A stretch of DNA of 64,000 nt from Enterobacter cloacae subsp. cloacae ATCC 13047 (GCF_000025565.1 NC_014107.1:135563-199562), one strand, 5' to 3'. Positions 10,203 through 19,443 are shown, counted from the stretch's first letter. Numbers and translations: made by a program. The notes: generated by a model not told the origin, from the sequence alone.

Positions 10203-11159
10203 TTAATGATGCTGGGTCACGGTAAGTAATCTGATTCCATCAGCGCTTTGCTCGTTCTGTAACCCATAAAAACGAGCTCTGTCCAGAATGCCAGCCGCCC
10301 AGCGGCGATGTGTGGCGGGTTCACACATTGCTCCCTGCGACTTAAACACGGCCTGGGTCGAGTTCAGGATCCGCAGAGCGTCAGAATGCTCACCCTGAGT
10401 GACCATCAGCGCGTTTTGAATGACCTCTATCTGACCCGGGTGAATGGCCGTTTTCCCAACAAGCCCATGTGCCATATCAAGAGCCAGCTCTCTGGCCATT
10501 ACGGCATGATCGTCAATATGCTCACATACGGGCGCGGTCAGGGCAAAATCACGCGGGCCGAAGACCGAAACGAGCATTTTGATGACGTAGCCCATCGGGC
10601 TGTCATACAGCGTCAGGTCCCGGGGACGGCGAAGCGACACAACGTTCATAAGATCGTTGCCGCCGATTCGAAGCGCAATAATGCGGTCGTGGCAGGGATG
10701 TTCCACCAGACGGGTGGCCAGCTCCCGCATCTGAACCACGTCAAAGACGTCTTCTGTTTCCAGCGTTGGCATCATGCACAGGTGAGTCCCGCCCATGATA
10801 TCCCACCATTCAGCTAACGAACTGAGGGTAAATTTCGGCAACACAAACCCGTCGACAGCGGAAAGATCATAATGCGCTTTTAACCATCTGCCCATGTCGG
10901 CATGCCGGGGGCGAATGAACACCAGAGGCCAGTCATTTTTACCCAGGCTACGCATGCTGTTACTGAGCTCGTGCAGCAGGTGCTCCAGATTTTTGAGGGC
11001 GATGGGGATGTCTGCTTCACTGACAGCATCCTCAAGGCAAATTACCAGAGAGCGCAAACCCGGGATTTTCCCATGCAGGACGGCATCAGCAATATCTTCC
11101 CGTGTTGCAGGCATGTATAGCGTGGCTCCCAGATTCCAGGGAGAAAGACGATTTTTCAT
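10203..11159 (-). CDS. HpcH/HpaI-like C-C bond lyase (ter metabolic module)
   Basis: 318 residues, a TIM barrel of the citrate lyase beta/HpcH type. Visible landmarks are CLEDAV (acidic pair), FIRPRHADMG, PTLETED and RIGGNDLMNV. Family members cleave or form C-C bonds using a metal-bound acidic substrate. Its start overlaps the end of the upstream phosphoribosyltransferase at 11159. With ATP-grasp, two PRTases and a HAD phosphatase it forms the predicted Ter-associated pathway for a nucleoside-like metabolite. The substrate is unknown. Confidence 0.85.
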   Translation of the reverse strand: MKNRLSPWNLGATLYMPATREDIADAVLHGKIPGLRSLVICLEDAVSEADIPIALKNLEHLLHELSNSMRSLGKNDWPLVFIRPRHADMGRWLKAHYDLSAVDGFVLPKFTLSSLAEWWDIMGGTHLCMMPTLETEDVFDVVQMRELATRLVEHPCHDRIIALRIGGNDLMNVVSLRRPRDLTLYDSPMGYVIKMLVSVFGPRDFALTAPVCEHIDDHAVMARELALDMAHGLVGKTAIHPGQIEVIQNALMVTQGEHSDALRILNSTQAVFKSQGAMCEPATHRRWAAGILDRARFYGLQNEQSADGIRLLTVTQHH

Positions 11160-12238
11160 CAGAGTACCTTCTTGATAATGGTTACAGCCCGATACTGGCC
11201 GAGGGTTCCCCCCATTTCTGTAACAACTATTCCCTTTTCACGAGCAAGCCCTACAAGCAAGGCAACGTCCGGGTCGTCAATAGAACGCACAAATATATGG
11301 TCCGGTACCCGACGCAATACAGCCCGGGTTGCTTCAGCAATACCGGGTTTAATACGATTGACGCTGTCCACTTTAAATTCATCGGCCAGGAACGCGATAA
11401 CGTCGCGACTTGTCTGCCATAAGATCCGGGCTGACTCCGTATTCCAGCTCAGGGGAGCGAGGGATGTCGGTGTTAACTTCTTACGGAAATGAGCGACGGT
11501 ATCGACAAGCATCCGGCTGCATTCGAATTCACTGAGATGCTCGCAAACCATGCACCCATGTAATCCTTCAGAGGACCATACTGACCGGGAGATCAGACCT
11601 GATACCGGCGCACCCATGATGCCAAAAGGAATGAGCCAGTCATCATCACTTGCTGCAAGCCAGGAACAGCCACAGGGATCGGCCAGGACAACCAGTCGCG
11701 GCTGCTCAGGATAGCCCGGGCGATCTTTCAGTGCGCGTACAAGCTCTCCGGTAATTGCGCCTTTACCTGTCCATCCGTCAACAAAGACAATACCGCTGGT
11801 ACCATGCCGCTCTTCAATGACGTCGAGTGCTGCACCGTCAATTCCACGATCCCGGATGATGCTGATGCCGTAATGCCATGAGGTTTTCCCCATGTCACGC
11901 AGGGCCTGGTGCAGCATAACGCCGAGCGGTACGCCAGCTCTGACAAGACTGGCCAGTACAATGGGCTCATCACCGAAGCGTTCGGCCAGAGAAATAGCGA
12001 GCTGTGTGACTTCTTTTGCAAGCCTCTCTGCGCCCCGATCCAGCGCCCGGTGAAACAAATCAAGATGCCATTGTGTTGGTGCTGGCTCCTGGCTGAGCAT
12101 GTCTGAATAATGTTTCTTCCCGGACTGAATCAGCTCTTCTTTTTGATCAACCGGCGTCATCTCAATGACAACCGGCTTTAGCAGAAATTCCACGTCACCG
12201 GGCTGGTATGAGCCGGTAAATGTTTCATGTGGCTGCAT
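11159..12238 (-). CDS. phosphoribosyltransferase with C-terminal PELOTA-like domain
   Basis: 359 residues from MQPHETFTGSY at 12238, a start that avoids overlap with the HAD gene. A PRTase-like fold occupies residues ~80-240 (LASLVRAGVPLGVMLHQAL, then GIVFVDGWTGKGAITGEL as the PRPP-loop equivalent), followed by a Cys-rich segment (DPCGCSW...GCMVCEH). The last ~90 residues (RVPDHIFVRSIDDPDVALLVGLAREKGIVVTEMGGTLGQYRAVTII) are PELOTA/L7Ae-like, a fold that usually binds RNA. Known from Ter-associated operons; the reaction is not established. Confidence 0.82.
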   Translation of the reverse strand: MQPHETFTGSYQPGDVEFLLKPVVIEMTPVDQKEELIQSGKKHYSDMLSQEPAPTQWHLDLFHRALDRGAERLAKEVTQLAISLAERFGDEPIVLASLVRAGVPLGVMLHQALRDMGKTSWHYGISIIRDRGIDGAALDVIEERHGTSGIVFVDGWTGKGAITGELVRALKDRPGYPEQPRLVVLADPCGCSWLAASDDDWLIPFGIMGAPVSGLISRSVWSSEGLHGCMVCEHLSEFECSRMLVDTVAHFRKKLTPTSLAPLSWNTESARILWQTSRDVIAFLADEFKVDSVNRIKPGIAEATRAVLRRVPDHIFVRSIDDPDVALLVGLAREKGIVVTEMGGTLGQYRAVTIIKKVL

Positions 12239-12239
12239 T

Positions 12240-13013
12240 TTAATTTTCTCCAAAAATTCGCTGTGAAATGGCATCTGCAAACTGACTCTGACGCGGGATG
12301 CCAAACCAGCTGCACAGTTTCATAAAACGATGATCGCTCAGGCTGTCGCCCAGACCAATTACGGGGAAAACGCCGCGTTCAGCCCGAAGTTTTTCAAGCA
12401 GCCAGCTGACGGCCAGCCCTTTCTCAACCGGGGTGGGTAGCCAGGCCACGTTATTACTGTTGCGGTGGATGTAGAAGCCCTCGGTCGGAAACACCGTTTC
12501 TATCTCATCTGCAATGGCATTGAGCTCGTCAAGGCGGGTGCTGTCGCGGTGTTTCATCACCATATAAACCGCCGTTTCACCGTATTCGAAGTTCAGTCTT
12601 GCCCAGGCATTAATCCCTTTTGCGTCCATCATTTCAGTGATCAGTCGCTGCATCGATGTCAGCTTTTCCTGATAGGGAGCCAGCTGGCCGAGCATATGGG
12701 CCTTCCACTCCTCGTCGGGGTTGCCTTCAGGCGTGAGAATGACGGCCCCGTGCGTGGTGATTGCCCAGGAGTGGAAAGGGATCCGTACGCGGCTGATTTC
12801 TTCAGTTCCCCGTGCGGTAACGGGAATGAGTTCAGCCTGCTCCAGAAGCCAGTCCACTAACATGGACTGTTCTTCCGTCATAAAGCTTCGTGGATTCAGG
12901 GTACGATCAACGGCACCGGTACGGAATGGCTCCAGGGCCAGCTCGTCCACCATTTTACGACGGGTCTGAAAGAGCGTGTCGTCAAGGTCGCTCAGAACAA
13001 CGGGTTTATTCAT
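12240..13013 (-). CDS. HAD-superfamily hydrolase (ter metabolic module)
   Basis: 257 residues from MNKPVVLSDLDDTLFQT at 13013, overlapping the end of the upstream gene by 8 bp. Motif I is DLDDT, motif II lies around ELIPVTARG, and motif IV is GLGDSLSD. The large cap resembles the sugar-phosphate phosphatase (Cof/SPP) group. It probably dephosphorylates an intermediate of the phosphoribosyl-derived metabolite. The in-frame extension upstream to 13349 is a shadow of the neighbouring gene. Confidence 0.85.
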   Translation of the reverse strand: MNKPVVLSDLDDTLFQTRRKMVDELALEPFRTGAVDRTLNPRSFMTEEQSMLVDWLLEQAELIPVTARGTEEISRVRIPFHSWAITTHGAVILTPEGNPDEEWKAHMLGQLAPYQEKLTSMQRLITEMMDAKGINAWARLNFEYGETAVYMVMKHRDSTRLDELNAIADEIETVFPTEGFYIHRNSNNVAWLPTPVEKGLAVSWLLEKLRAERGVFPVIGLGDSLSDHRFMKLCSWFGIPRQSQFADAISQRIFGEN

Positions 13014-14148
13014 AGGTAACAATCTCCACGACGGGCGCAACCTCAGCCAGCGCCTTAAGAAGCTGCGCGTCAATACTTTCTGCGGGTGTCTCAGTACACA
13101 CAAGAATGCGGTCAAACTGCTGGTGGGCGACGTTATAGACAAAATTGGGGATGCCCAGCCCGTAGTTATCCGTAAAGGAAATGGCGGACTCAATGGCATA
13201 ACCAACGGCGATAGGGGAGCGGGTAGTCGAACCGTAAAATGCCTTTGCCCCGGCAGCTTCGAGCCGTTCTGCAAGCAGGAACGGCTCCCAGACGAATTCC
13301 CCTGTCCCGAGAACCAGAACACGCTCCCCTTTGCGGACGGAAACCTCATGGCCGAGATCGGCCGCAGGTGCGAGCATCCCCAGTCGACCCCATGACTGTT
13401 TCCCCTGGATGTCCCATTCTCCGCGTGAAGTTACGTTGACTTTTGGCATGTCCGGGACCGGTGCATCTGGTAATGTGGTCCATCCCCACTGACCGCTTAC
13501 AAGAGAAACAGAAGTGACGGGTAAGGTGCTGCGCTCGGACAAGGCTTTGCCACTCCAGTCGGTAAGCGTAACGGCGATAACCTGTTCAATATGTTGAAGC
13601 TTGCCGGTATTACGCAGGGCAGAAAGCAGGTTAATAAAGGTATTACCGGTGGTTGCCTCGTCATCAATCAAAACCAGCGTTCGCGCGTTGGTAACACGAC
13701 GTCTTTTCTCTTCATCATCTGGCAGATAGATCAGATGATCAGTGGCGTGGCTGTGTTCTTCCTTGAACTCGCAAAGCAACGTGCCATCAACCGGGTGACG
13801 GGTAGAGGTCAGATATACAGATTCACGATGCTGGTGGCGCACTTCATCAAACACACCGGCCCCAAGCCCAACGGCGGTTTCAGCCATACCGATAAACAGT
13901 ACGGGCCCTGTTAGCGTTGAGGGGAACTGGCTGGCAAGCTGTCTGTAGGCCTGCCGCATGACTGAGGGTGGCACGGGAATGTGCCTGCCGAGTACTTTGC
14001 TGACAAACAGAAAGGCGCGTTTCGGGTTACGTCTTTCAGCGATATCAAACAGGTCATCGAGCGAAACTTCACCCTGATCGCGGATTACCTGAATCGTACC
14101 GCATGAGAGGGTACGGCGATAAATCATATCTTCGAGGTTATCAGACAT
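13006..14148 (-). CDS. phosphoribosyltransferase with TRSP domain
   Basis: 380 residues from the ATG at 14148, with AAGG seven bases upstream; a GTG two codons earlier is possible. The N-terminal PRTase carries the PRPP-binding motif TLVLIDDEATTGNT. The C-terminal domain carries FYGSTTRSPI, the motif that names the TRSP domain. It sits directly after the ATP-grasp gene with a 9-bp gap. The family is almost confined to Ter-linked operons and is predicted to join a base-like moiety to ribose phosphate. Confidence 0.85.
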   Translation of the reverse strand: MSDNLEDMIYRRTLSCGTIQVIRDQGEVSLDDLFDIAERRNPKRAFLFVSKVLGRHIPVPPSVMRQAYRQLASQFPSTLTGPVLFIGMAETAVGLGAGVFDEVRHQHRESVYLTSTRHPVDGTLLCEFKEEHSHATDHLIYLPDDEEKRRRVTNARTLVLIDDEATTGNTFINLLSALRNTGKLQHIEQVIAVTLTDWSGKALSERSTLPVTSVSLVSGQWGWTTLPDAPVPDMPKVNVTSRGEWDIQGKQSWGRLGMLAPAADLGHEVSVRKGERVLVLGTGEFVWEPFLLAERLEAAGAKAFYGSTTRSPIAVGYAIESAISFTDNYGLGIPNFVYNVAHQQFDRILVCTETPAESIDAQLLKALAEVAPVVEIVTYE

Positions 14149-14157
14149 AAACACGCC

Positions 14158-15240
14158 TTAATTCAAAAGGTTAGAGAGTGATTCCGGGTATGCAATTACA
14201 TCCGTAATGGATCTCACCGCAACCGGAGAAAAGGTGTTTTTAGCGCTCTGGCGCACCATATCTTCAGACATCAGACCGAGCTTAAAGGCAGCAAATAACC
14301 CAGGAAGGTTCACCCCGCTGTGAAGGGTATAACCCACCCCCCCTGACGGACGCATGTTGGTTTCAAGCAGCACCGGGTTGCCATTCACATCGTTTCGCGT
14401 CTGAACATTCACCAGCCCGTCGGCCTTCATAACCCGGGCGCAGTCACACGCCAGTTCCCAGGCGCTACCTTCGTTTACCAGATACTGGATAGCCCCTTCC
14501 TTACGGCGTCCCACGGCTGCGAGTATTTCGCCCTTATCCGCGAGGATATCGACGGAAAATTCCGGGCCTGGCAGGTACGGCATCAAAACAAGGGGTTTAA
14601 ACGACTCAGCAGCTGATGCTGCTGCAATATACTGTTGCGGACTGACCAGACGATGTTCGGGATGATTAAAGACGGCCATAGGCGAAGCACTGTCATCAAA
14701 GCGCCAGAATCCCATGCCATAGATACCCGTCACCGGCTTCACGCATACCGGGCTGTCAGTGAACGGCGGGGACGCGAGGTGTGTCTTTAATTCTGCCAGC
14801 GTATTCACCCGCCAGGATGGTACAACCGGGAGTCCCTTTTGCTCCATAAACTGAGCAAAAGTAACTTTTTCGTCAGCCAGAGTTAACCAGTCGACGCTCG
14901 TTGCACCGGTAGTAAGGGTGGCACCGGTCGATTCAATGTCTGAACGGTGTTCTTCAAACCACTGGCTGTTACGGCCAGTATGAATATGGTGGATGCCGTA
15001 GGTCTGAATGGTTTCCTGAATAAACTGGAGACGTTTTTGAGGATCTTCAGGTTCAGTCAAAGAATAATCGGCAACGGAAAGGATTTCATTTCTTTCGTTA
15101 CGGTGGGAGGCAAAAACGGTAATGGCAAAATTATTTTTTGTGCAAATGATTTTACCCCCTGAATAATATCTCGCTGGGAGGATAAACCTTCCATAAACCA
15201 AATTTTCTTGTTCATTTTTTTTAATTATCCGGAACGCCAT
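14158..15240 (-). CDS. ATP-grasp ligase, first gene of the left ter operon
   Basis: 360 residues. ATP-grasp landmarks are CVKPVTGIYGMGFWRF (nucleotide-binding loop), LMPYLPGPEFSVDIL, and NGNPVLLETNMRPSGGVGYTL (metal-binding Glu/Asn pair). The enzyme should ligate a carboxylate to an amine with ATP cleavage. It is preceded by a sigma70-like promoter whose predicted start leaves a leader of only ~15 nt. It belongs to the ATP-grasp group seen with Ter genes. Confidence 0.87.
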   Translation of the reverse strand: MAFRIIKKNEQENLVYGRFILPARYYSGGKIICTKNNFAITVFASHRNERNEILSVADYSLTEPEDPQKRLQFIQETIQTYGIHHIHTGRNSQWFEEHRSDIESTGATLTTGATSVDWLTLADEKVTFAQFMEQKGLPVVPSWRVNTLAELKTHLASPPFTDSPVCVKPVTGIYGMGFWRFDDSASPMAVFNHPEHRLVSPQQYIAAASAAESFKPLVLMPYLPGPEFSVDILADKGEILAAVGRRKEGAIQYLVNEGSAWELACDCARVMKADGLVNVQTRNDVNGNPVLLETNMRPSGGVGYTLHSGVNLPGLFAAFKLGLMSEDMVRQSAKNTFSPVAVRSITDVIAYPESLSNLLN

Positions 15241-15262
15241 GCAAATTTATGATTGAGAAGTG

Positions 15263-15291
15263 AGTCTATGAGTGTCTAAGCTACATGTCAA
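15263..15291 (-). promoter_or_regulatory. sigma70-like promoter of the left (metabolic) ter operon
   Basis: Minus strand: -35 TTGACA at 15291-15286, 17-bp spacer, -10 TAGACT at 15268-15263. The start of transcription would fall near 15256, just upstream of the ATP-grasp ATG at 15240. The -35 overlaps the operator-like motif at 15290-15304. Confidence 0.65.
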
Positions 15292-15304
15292 TCATAATAT
15301 GATT
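15290..15304. promoter_or_regulatory. operator-like palindrome at the left ter promoter
   Basis: AATCATA-A-TATGATT, perfect 7-bp arms around one base, overlapping the -35 of the leftward promoter. The same motif, 13 of 14 bases identical, recurs at 15459-15472 over the rightward promoter. Confidence 0.6.
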
Positions 15305-15443
15305 AATAACTTCTGTGGTTATGGAGTGAGTCAGTATTTTTTGGATTCCCGATAAAGTATTGATATTTAAATTAAACATAGAAAATTAACACCCTGAAAA
15401 GATTTTCTTTTTGTGTTTTTACAGAAAACTACCAAAATTTCCC

Positions 15444-15471
15444 TTGTCAGAGAACTTCATCATGATATGAT
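15444..15471 (+). promoter_or_regulatory. sigma70-like promoter of terZABCDE
   Basis: -35 TTGTCA at 15444-15449, 16-bp spacer, -10 TATGAT at 15466-15471. It lies 66 bp upstream of terZ. The -10 is embedded in the motif ATCATGATATGATT (15459-15472). Confidence 0.65.
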
Positions 15472-15472
15472 T
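15459..15472. promoter_or_regulatory. operator-like motif over the terZ -10
   Basis: ATCATGATATGATT matches ATCATAATATGATT at 15291-15304 in 13 of 14 positions. Both copies sit on core promoter elements of the two divergent ter operons, which suggests one regulator for both. Confidence 0.55.
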
Positions 15473-15536
15473 TTCTTCGTCAGTTAATAAACAACCCTTT
15501 GATTGTCTCGGTCATTACCATTTTAAGGAATAAAAC

Positions 15537-16118
15537 ATGGTTTCATTAGTTAAGAACCAGACGGTATCACTCAGCAAAGAATCATCTGCATTAAGCCAGC
15601 TTCATTTCGGTCTCGGTTGGGATCCGGTTAAGAAAAAAGGTCTTCTTGGAGGATTGTTTGGAGGCAACGACTCAATCGATCTCGATGCTGGCTGCGTATT
15701 AATGGACAGCACCGGTAAAACAATTGACACCATCTGGTTCCGCAAACTGGAATCCACCTGCGGCGCTGTTGTGCACAGTGGCGATAACCTGACCGGTGAG
15801 GGTGACGGTGACGATGAAGTGATTAAGGTCAACCTCTCCCGACTGCCTGCAAACGTTGAATACCTGGCGTTTACGGTAAACAGCTTCCGTGGTCAGTCGT
15901 TCAATGACGTCGAAAACGCGTTCTGCCGCGTTGTCGATCAAACCGGCAAAGAGCTGGCTCGCTACAAGCTGACTGAGCAGGGCTCACATACCGGGATCGT
16001 TATTTCTTCGCTGCGCCGTAATAACGGCAACTGGGACTTTACCGCCCTTGGCCATGCCTGTCGCGGCCGCACAATTGACGATATGCACTCCGATATCGTT
16101 TCAGCGGTTATCCGCTAA
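15537..16118 (+). CDS. terZ: TerZ, TerD-domain tellurite resistance protein
   Basis: 193 residues, full TerD domain. Landmarks are LVKNQTVSLSKE, FGLGWDPVKKKGLLGGLFGGNDSIDLDAGCVL and the acidic calcium-binding block [17 protein letters not shown]. First gene of the rightward operon, preceded by an AAGGA site. Its stop overlaps the terA start (TAATG). TerD-family proteins bind calcium and are associated with the TerC membrane protein in current models. Known phenotypes of the locus are tellurite and colicin resistance and phage inhibition. Confidence 0.96.
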   Translation: MVSLVKNQTVSLSKESSALSQLHFGLGWDPVKKKGLLGGLFGGNDSIDLDAGCVLMDSTGKTIDTIWFRKLESTCGAVVHSGDNLTGEGDGDDEVIKVNLSRLPANVEYLAFTVNSFRGQSFNDVENAFCRVVDQTGKELARYKLTEQGSHTGIVISSLRRNNGNWDFTALGHACRGRTIDDMHSDIVSAVIR

Positions 16119-17275
16119 TGAACCTGACGCCGGGGGGCAATGCCCCCGTTCCAGCCCAGGAGTTGCGGGTCCGGATCACCTCGGGCGGCCAGGTGGATGC
16201 TTCGGCGTTTCGCCTGTATGCCGACGGGAAGGTGCAGGGTGATGCGGACATGGTGTTCTATGGTCAGCCACGTAACGATGATGGTACCGTCAGCCTGGTC
16301 AGTGAAGGCCAGTACTCAACCTTTACTGTCGCGCTCAACCGGCTGAAACCTGATGTCCAAAAAATTGCGTTCACCGTGACCTGTGACGGTGGGCAGACGG
16401 TGTCCGGTCTTCGTAATCTTTCCATCGACGTGGAGCAAGGGGCTACCGGCCTGGTTAGCGGCAGTGTCGAATTGAGCGGCCGTCAGGAAGCAGCCTTAAT
16501 TCTGGGTGAATTTTACCGTCGTAATAATGACTGGAAATTCCGCTTCGTTGCGCAGGGGTTCAACGGTGGACTTAAACCGCTGGCAGAGCATTTCGGCGTA
16601 AATATTGCCGACGAACCGGCTCCCGCAGCCCCGACTCCTCCGGTTGTAACCCCTCCGCCAGTTGAGACAAAAATCAGCCTGAGCAAGGTATCGCTGACAA
16701 AAGAGAAGCCTGCAATCAGCCTGACCAAACGGGATAACTTCGGTGAAATCCGGATCAACCTGAACTGGCACCGGGGCAGCGGCAAATCAGGCTTTGCAGG
16801 CATGTTCGGCTCCAAAGGAATCGACCTGGATCTGGGGGCCTTTGTTGAGCTTCAGGACGGGTATAAATCGGTCATTCAGGCGCTCGGTAATGCATTCGGT
16901 AATTATCGCGATGAACCGTATGTTCAGCTCAAGGGCGATGACCGGACGGGTGATGTATCAGACGGCGAGTGGCTGCATATCAATGGACGTGAATGGAAGC
17001 ATATCCGCGAAGTGCTGATTTACGCCTTTATTTATGAAGGTGTTCCCAGCTGGGACAAGACTGATGGTGTGGTCACCATTCATGTGCCGGATCAACCGCC
17101 CATTGAGACCCGCCTGACCGAAGGTGAAAACCGTCGCACATTGTGCGCCATTGCCAGACTCGTAAACGAAAACGGCGCAATTAAAGTCGAGCGAATTAAC
17201 CAGTACTTCAAAGGCCAGGACGAAATGGACCGGGCATTTGGCTGGGGATTTCGCTGGAGCGCCGGTTCTAAATAA
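16118..17275 (+). CDS. terA: TerA, two divergent TerD-like domains
   Basis: 385 residues. The first TerD-like domain (1-160, VRITSGGQVDASAFRLYADGKVQGDADMVFYG) lacks the acidic GDGDD block. A proline-rich linker follows (APAAPTPPVVTPPPVETK). The second domain (about 200-385, IRINLNWHRGS...IDLDLGAFVEL...KGDDRTGDVSDGEWL) keeps part of the metal-binding motif. Translationally coupled to terZ. Confidence 0.95.
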   Translation: MNLTPGGNAPVPAQELRVRITSGGQVDASAFRLYADGKVQGDADMVFYGQPRNDDGTVSLVSEGQYSTFTVALNRLKPDVQKIAFTVTCDGGQTVSGLRNLSIDVEQGATGLVSGSVELSGRQEAALILGEFYRRNNDWKFRFVAQGFNGGLKPLAEHFGVNIADEPAPAAPTPPVVTPPPVETKISLSKVSLTKEKPAISLTKRDNFGEIRINLNWHRGSGKSGFAGMFGSKGIDLDLGAFVELQDGYKSVIQALGNAFGNYRDEPYVQLKGDDRTGDVSDGEWLHINGREWKHIREVLIYAFIYEGVPSWDKTDGVVTIHVPDQPPIETRLTEGENRRTLCAIARLVNENGAIKVERINQYFKGQDEMDRAFGWGFRWSAGSK

Positions 17276-17297
17276 CACAGCAACAAAGGAAACAGGT

Positions 17298-17753
17298 ATG
17301 AGCTTTTTCGACAAGGTAAAAGGTGCCATTAACTCTGGCCGGGACGAACTGACCCGCCAGGTTGGTCGTTTCAAAAACAAAAAATTTATGCACGGCACCG
17401 TTGCTGTATGTGCCCGTATTGCCGTATCGAGTGACGGCGTGAGTTCGGAAGAAAAGCAGAAAATGATGGGCTTTCTTCGCTCTTCAGAAGAGCTGAAGGT
17501 CTTCGATACCAATGAGGTGATCGAGTTCTTCAATAAACTGGTTTCAAGCTTCGATTTCGATGTTGAAATCGGCAAGGGCGAAACCATGAAATACATCCTG
17601 GCGCTGAAAGATCAGCCTGAGGCCGCTCAGCTGGCCTTACGTGTTGGTATTGCCGTTGCGAAAAGTGACGGTAACTTCGATCAGGACGAGAAACTGGCCT
17701 CCCGCGAGATCGCTATCGCGTTGGGCTTCGACCCGGCTGAATTTGGCCTCTGA
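17298..17753 (+). CDS. terB: TerB, helical metal-stress protein
   Basis: 151 residues. The ATG at 17298 follows AAGGAAACAGGT; an upstream in-frame ATG lies inside terA and is not used. All-helical TerB fold with two acidic metal-binding stretches, VSSDGVSSEEKQKM and KSDGNFDQDEKLASREI. TerB is the core cytoplasmic partner of TerC and one of the genes required for tellurite resistance. Confidence 0.96.
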   Translation: MSFFDKVKGAINSGRDELTRQVGRFKNKKFMHGTVAVCARIAVSSDGVSSEEKQKMMGFLRSSEELKVFDTNEVIEFFNKLVSSFDFDVEIGKGETMKYILALKDQPEAAQLALRVGIAVAKSDGNFDQDEKLASREIAIALGFDPAEFGL

Positions 17754-17775
17754 TCCACATCCCTAAGGGTAAAAT

Positions 17776-18816
17776 ATGGTTTCCACACACATCGGCTTCC
17801 CGACTGAAACGGTCATTGTTTTCATTGCGCTTTCAGTCGGTGCCATCTTTATTGACCTGTTTATGCACCGTGATGACAAGCCCATTTCCCTGAAGAGTGC
17901 GGCGCTCTGGTCCGTATTCTGGGTTGTGGTTGCGATGGCATTTGCCGGTTTCCTCTACATCCACCACGGTGCTGAGGTTGCCAGCCTGTTTGTAACGGGT
18001 TATGCGCTGGAGAAAGTGCTGTCGGTCGACAACCTGTTTGTCATGATGGCCATCTTCTCCTGGTTCGCCGTTCCTGATCGTTACCGCCACCGTGTTCTCT
18101 ACTGGGGGATCATTGGTGCCATCGTCTTCAGGGGCATCTTTGTCGCCATCGGTACGAGCCTGCTGAGTCTGGGGCCGTATGTTGAAGTTGTCTTCGCTAT
18201 CATCGTCGCCTGGACGGCGGTCATGATGCTTAAAAGCGGTGATGACGATGATGAAATTGAGGATTATTCCCAGCATCTGGCTTACCGCATGGTTAAACGC
18301 TTCTTCCCTATCTGGCCGAAGCTCAGAGGTCATGCTTTCCTGCTTAACCAGAAGGAAGTGGATGCCGAACTGGCGAAACCAGAAAACAGCGATGTCACCA
18401 TTGGCCGTGGTAAAAAGGCGGCGCTGTATGCGACCCCTCTGTTCCTGTGTGTGGCCGTGGTTGAACTCTCGGATGTTATGTTTGCGTTTGACTCGGTACC
18501 GGCAATCATTGCCGTCAGTCGTGAACCGCTTATCGTCTATAGTGCCATGATGTTTGCTATCCTGGGCCTGCGTACTCTGTACTTTGTCCTTGAAGCACTG
18601 AAACAGTACCTGGTTCATCTGGAGAAGGCCGTTATCGTGCTGCTGTTCTTCATCGCGGCAAAACTGGGCCTGAATGCGACCGATCACATTTGGCATCATG
18701 GTTACAGCATCGCGGCGACAACCAGCCTGTATGTTGTACTGGGTGTTTTGGCGCTGGGCATTCTCGCAAGCGTCATGTTCCCGGGCAAACCTGAATCTGA
18801 GGAAAAGGGGAGCTGA
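17776..18816 (+). CDS. terC: TerC, integral membrane protein
   Basis: 346 residues with about nine hydrophobic membrane segments. TerC-family signature acids are seen in EKVLSVDNLFVMMAIF and VAVVELSDVMFAFDSVPAI. A cytoplasmic charged loop (KSGDDDDEIEDYSQHL) lies between them. Proposed membrane anchor of the Ter complex and possibly a metal exporter. 22 bp after terB in the same operon. Confidence 0.97.
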   Translation: MVSTHIGFPTETVIVFIALSVGAIFIDLFMHRDDKPISLKSAALWSVFWVVVAMAFAGFLYIHHGAEVASLFVTGYALEKVLSVDNLFVMMAIFSWFAVPDRYRHRVLYWGIIGAIVFRGIFVAIGTSLLSLGPYVEVVFAIIVAWTAVMMLKSGDDDDEIEDYSQHLAYRMVKRFFPIWPKLRGHAFLLNQKEVDAELAKPENSDVTIGRGKKAALYATPLFLCVAVVELSDVMFAFDSVPAIIAVSREPLIVYSAMMFAILGLRTLYFVLEALKQYLVHLEKAVIVLLFFIAAKLGLNATDHIWHHGYSIAATTSLYVVLGVLALGILASVMFPGKPESEEKGS

Positions 18817-18864
18817 TCCCCTGAAGTGTTAACCTGAACAATTACTAATCGAAGAGGTTATTTT

Positions 18865-19443
18865 ATGAGTGTTTCTCTTTCCAAAGGCGGGAACGTCTCC
18901 CTGAGTAAAGCAGCTCCGTCAATGAAAAACGTCCTGGTGGGCCTTGGCTGGGATGCGCGTTCAACAGACGGTCAGGACTTTGACCTGGATGCTTCAGCAT
19001 TCCTGCTGGCCGCAAATGGCAAAGTGCGCGGCGATTCAGATTTCATCTTCTATAACAACCTGACGTCATCTGACGGTTCCGTAACCCATACCGGTGATAA
19101 CCGTACCGGTGAAGGTGATGGTGATGATGAATCGCTGAAAATTAAACTGGACGCCGTCCCGTCTGATGTTGACAAGATCATCTTCGTTGTCACTATCCAT
19201 GATGCTCAGGCTCGTCGCCAGAGCTTTGGTCAGGTATCCGGTGCGTTTATTCGCCTGGTCAATGACGATAACCAGACTGAAGTCGCTCGCTACGATCTGA
19301 CCGAAGATGCGTCCACTGAGACTGCCATGCTGTTCGGCGAGCTGTATCGCCACAATGGTGAGTGGAAATTCCGCGCAGTGGGCCAGGGTTATGCTGGTGG
19401 TCTGGCATCTGTATGTGCTCAGTACGGCATTAACGCGTCCTGA
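18865..19443 (+). CDS. terD: TerD, calcium-binding tellurite resistance protein
   Basis: 192 residues. [28 protein letters not shown] and [10 protein letters not shown] are followed by the calcium site [23 protein letters not shown] ribosome-binding site upstream. Closely similar to TerE, from a gene duplication. Confidence 0.97.
   Translation: MSVSLSKGGNVSLSKAAPSMKNVLVGLGWDARSTDGQDFDLDASAFLLAANGKVRGDSDFIFYNNLTSSDGSVTHTGDNRTGEGDGDDESLKIKLDAVPSDVDKIIFVVTIHDAQARRQSFGQVSGAFIRLVNDDNQTEVARYDLTEDASTETAMLFGELYRHNGEWKFRAVGQGYAGGLASVCAQYGINAS

Noticed and set aside
12240..13349. Long N-terminal extension of the HAD hydrolase
   Set aside because: The extra 112 residues are a shadow of the phosphoribosyltransferase gene; the HAD motif I starts at MNKPVVLSDLDDT.
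17833..18699. 288-codon frame antisense to terC
   Set aside because: Shadow of a membrane protein gene; composition is hydrophilic and low complexity, no ribosome site.
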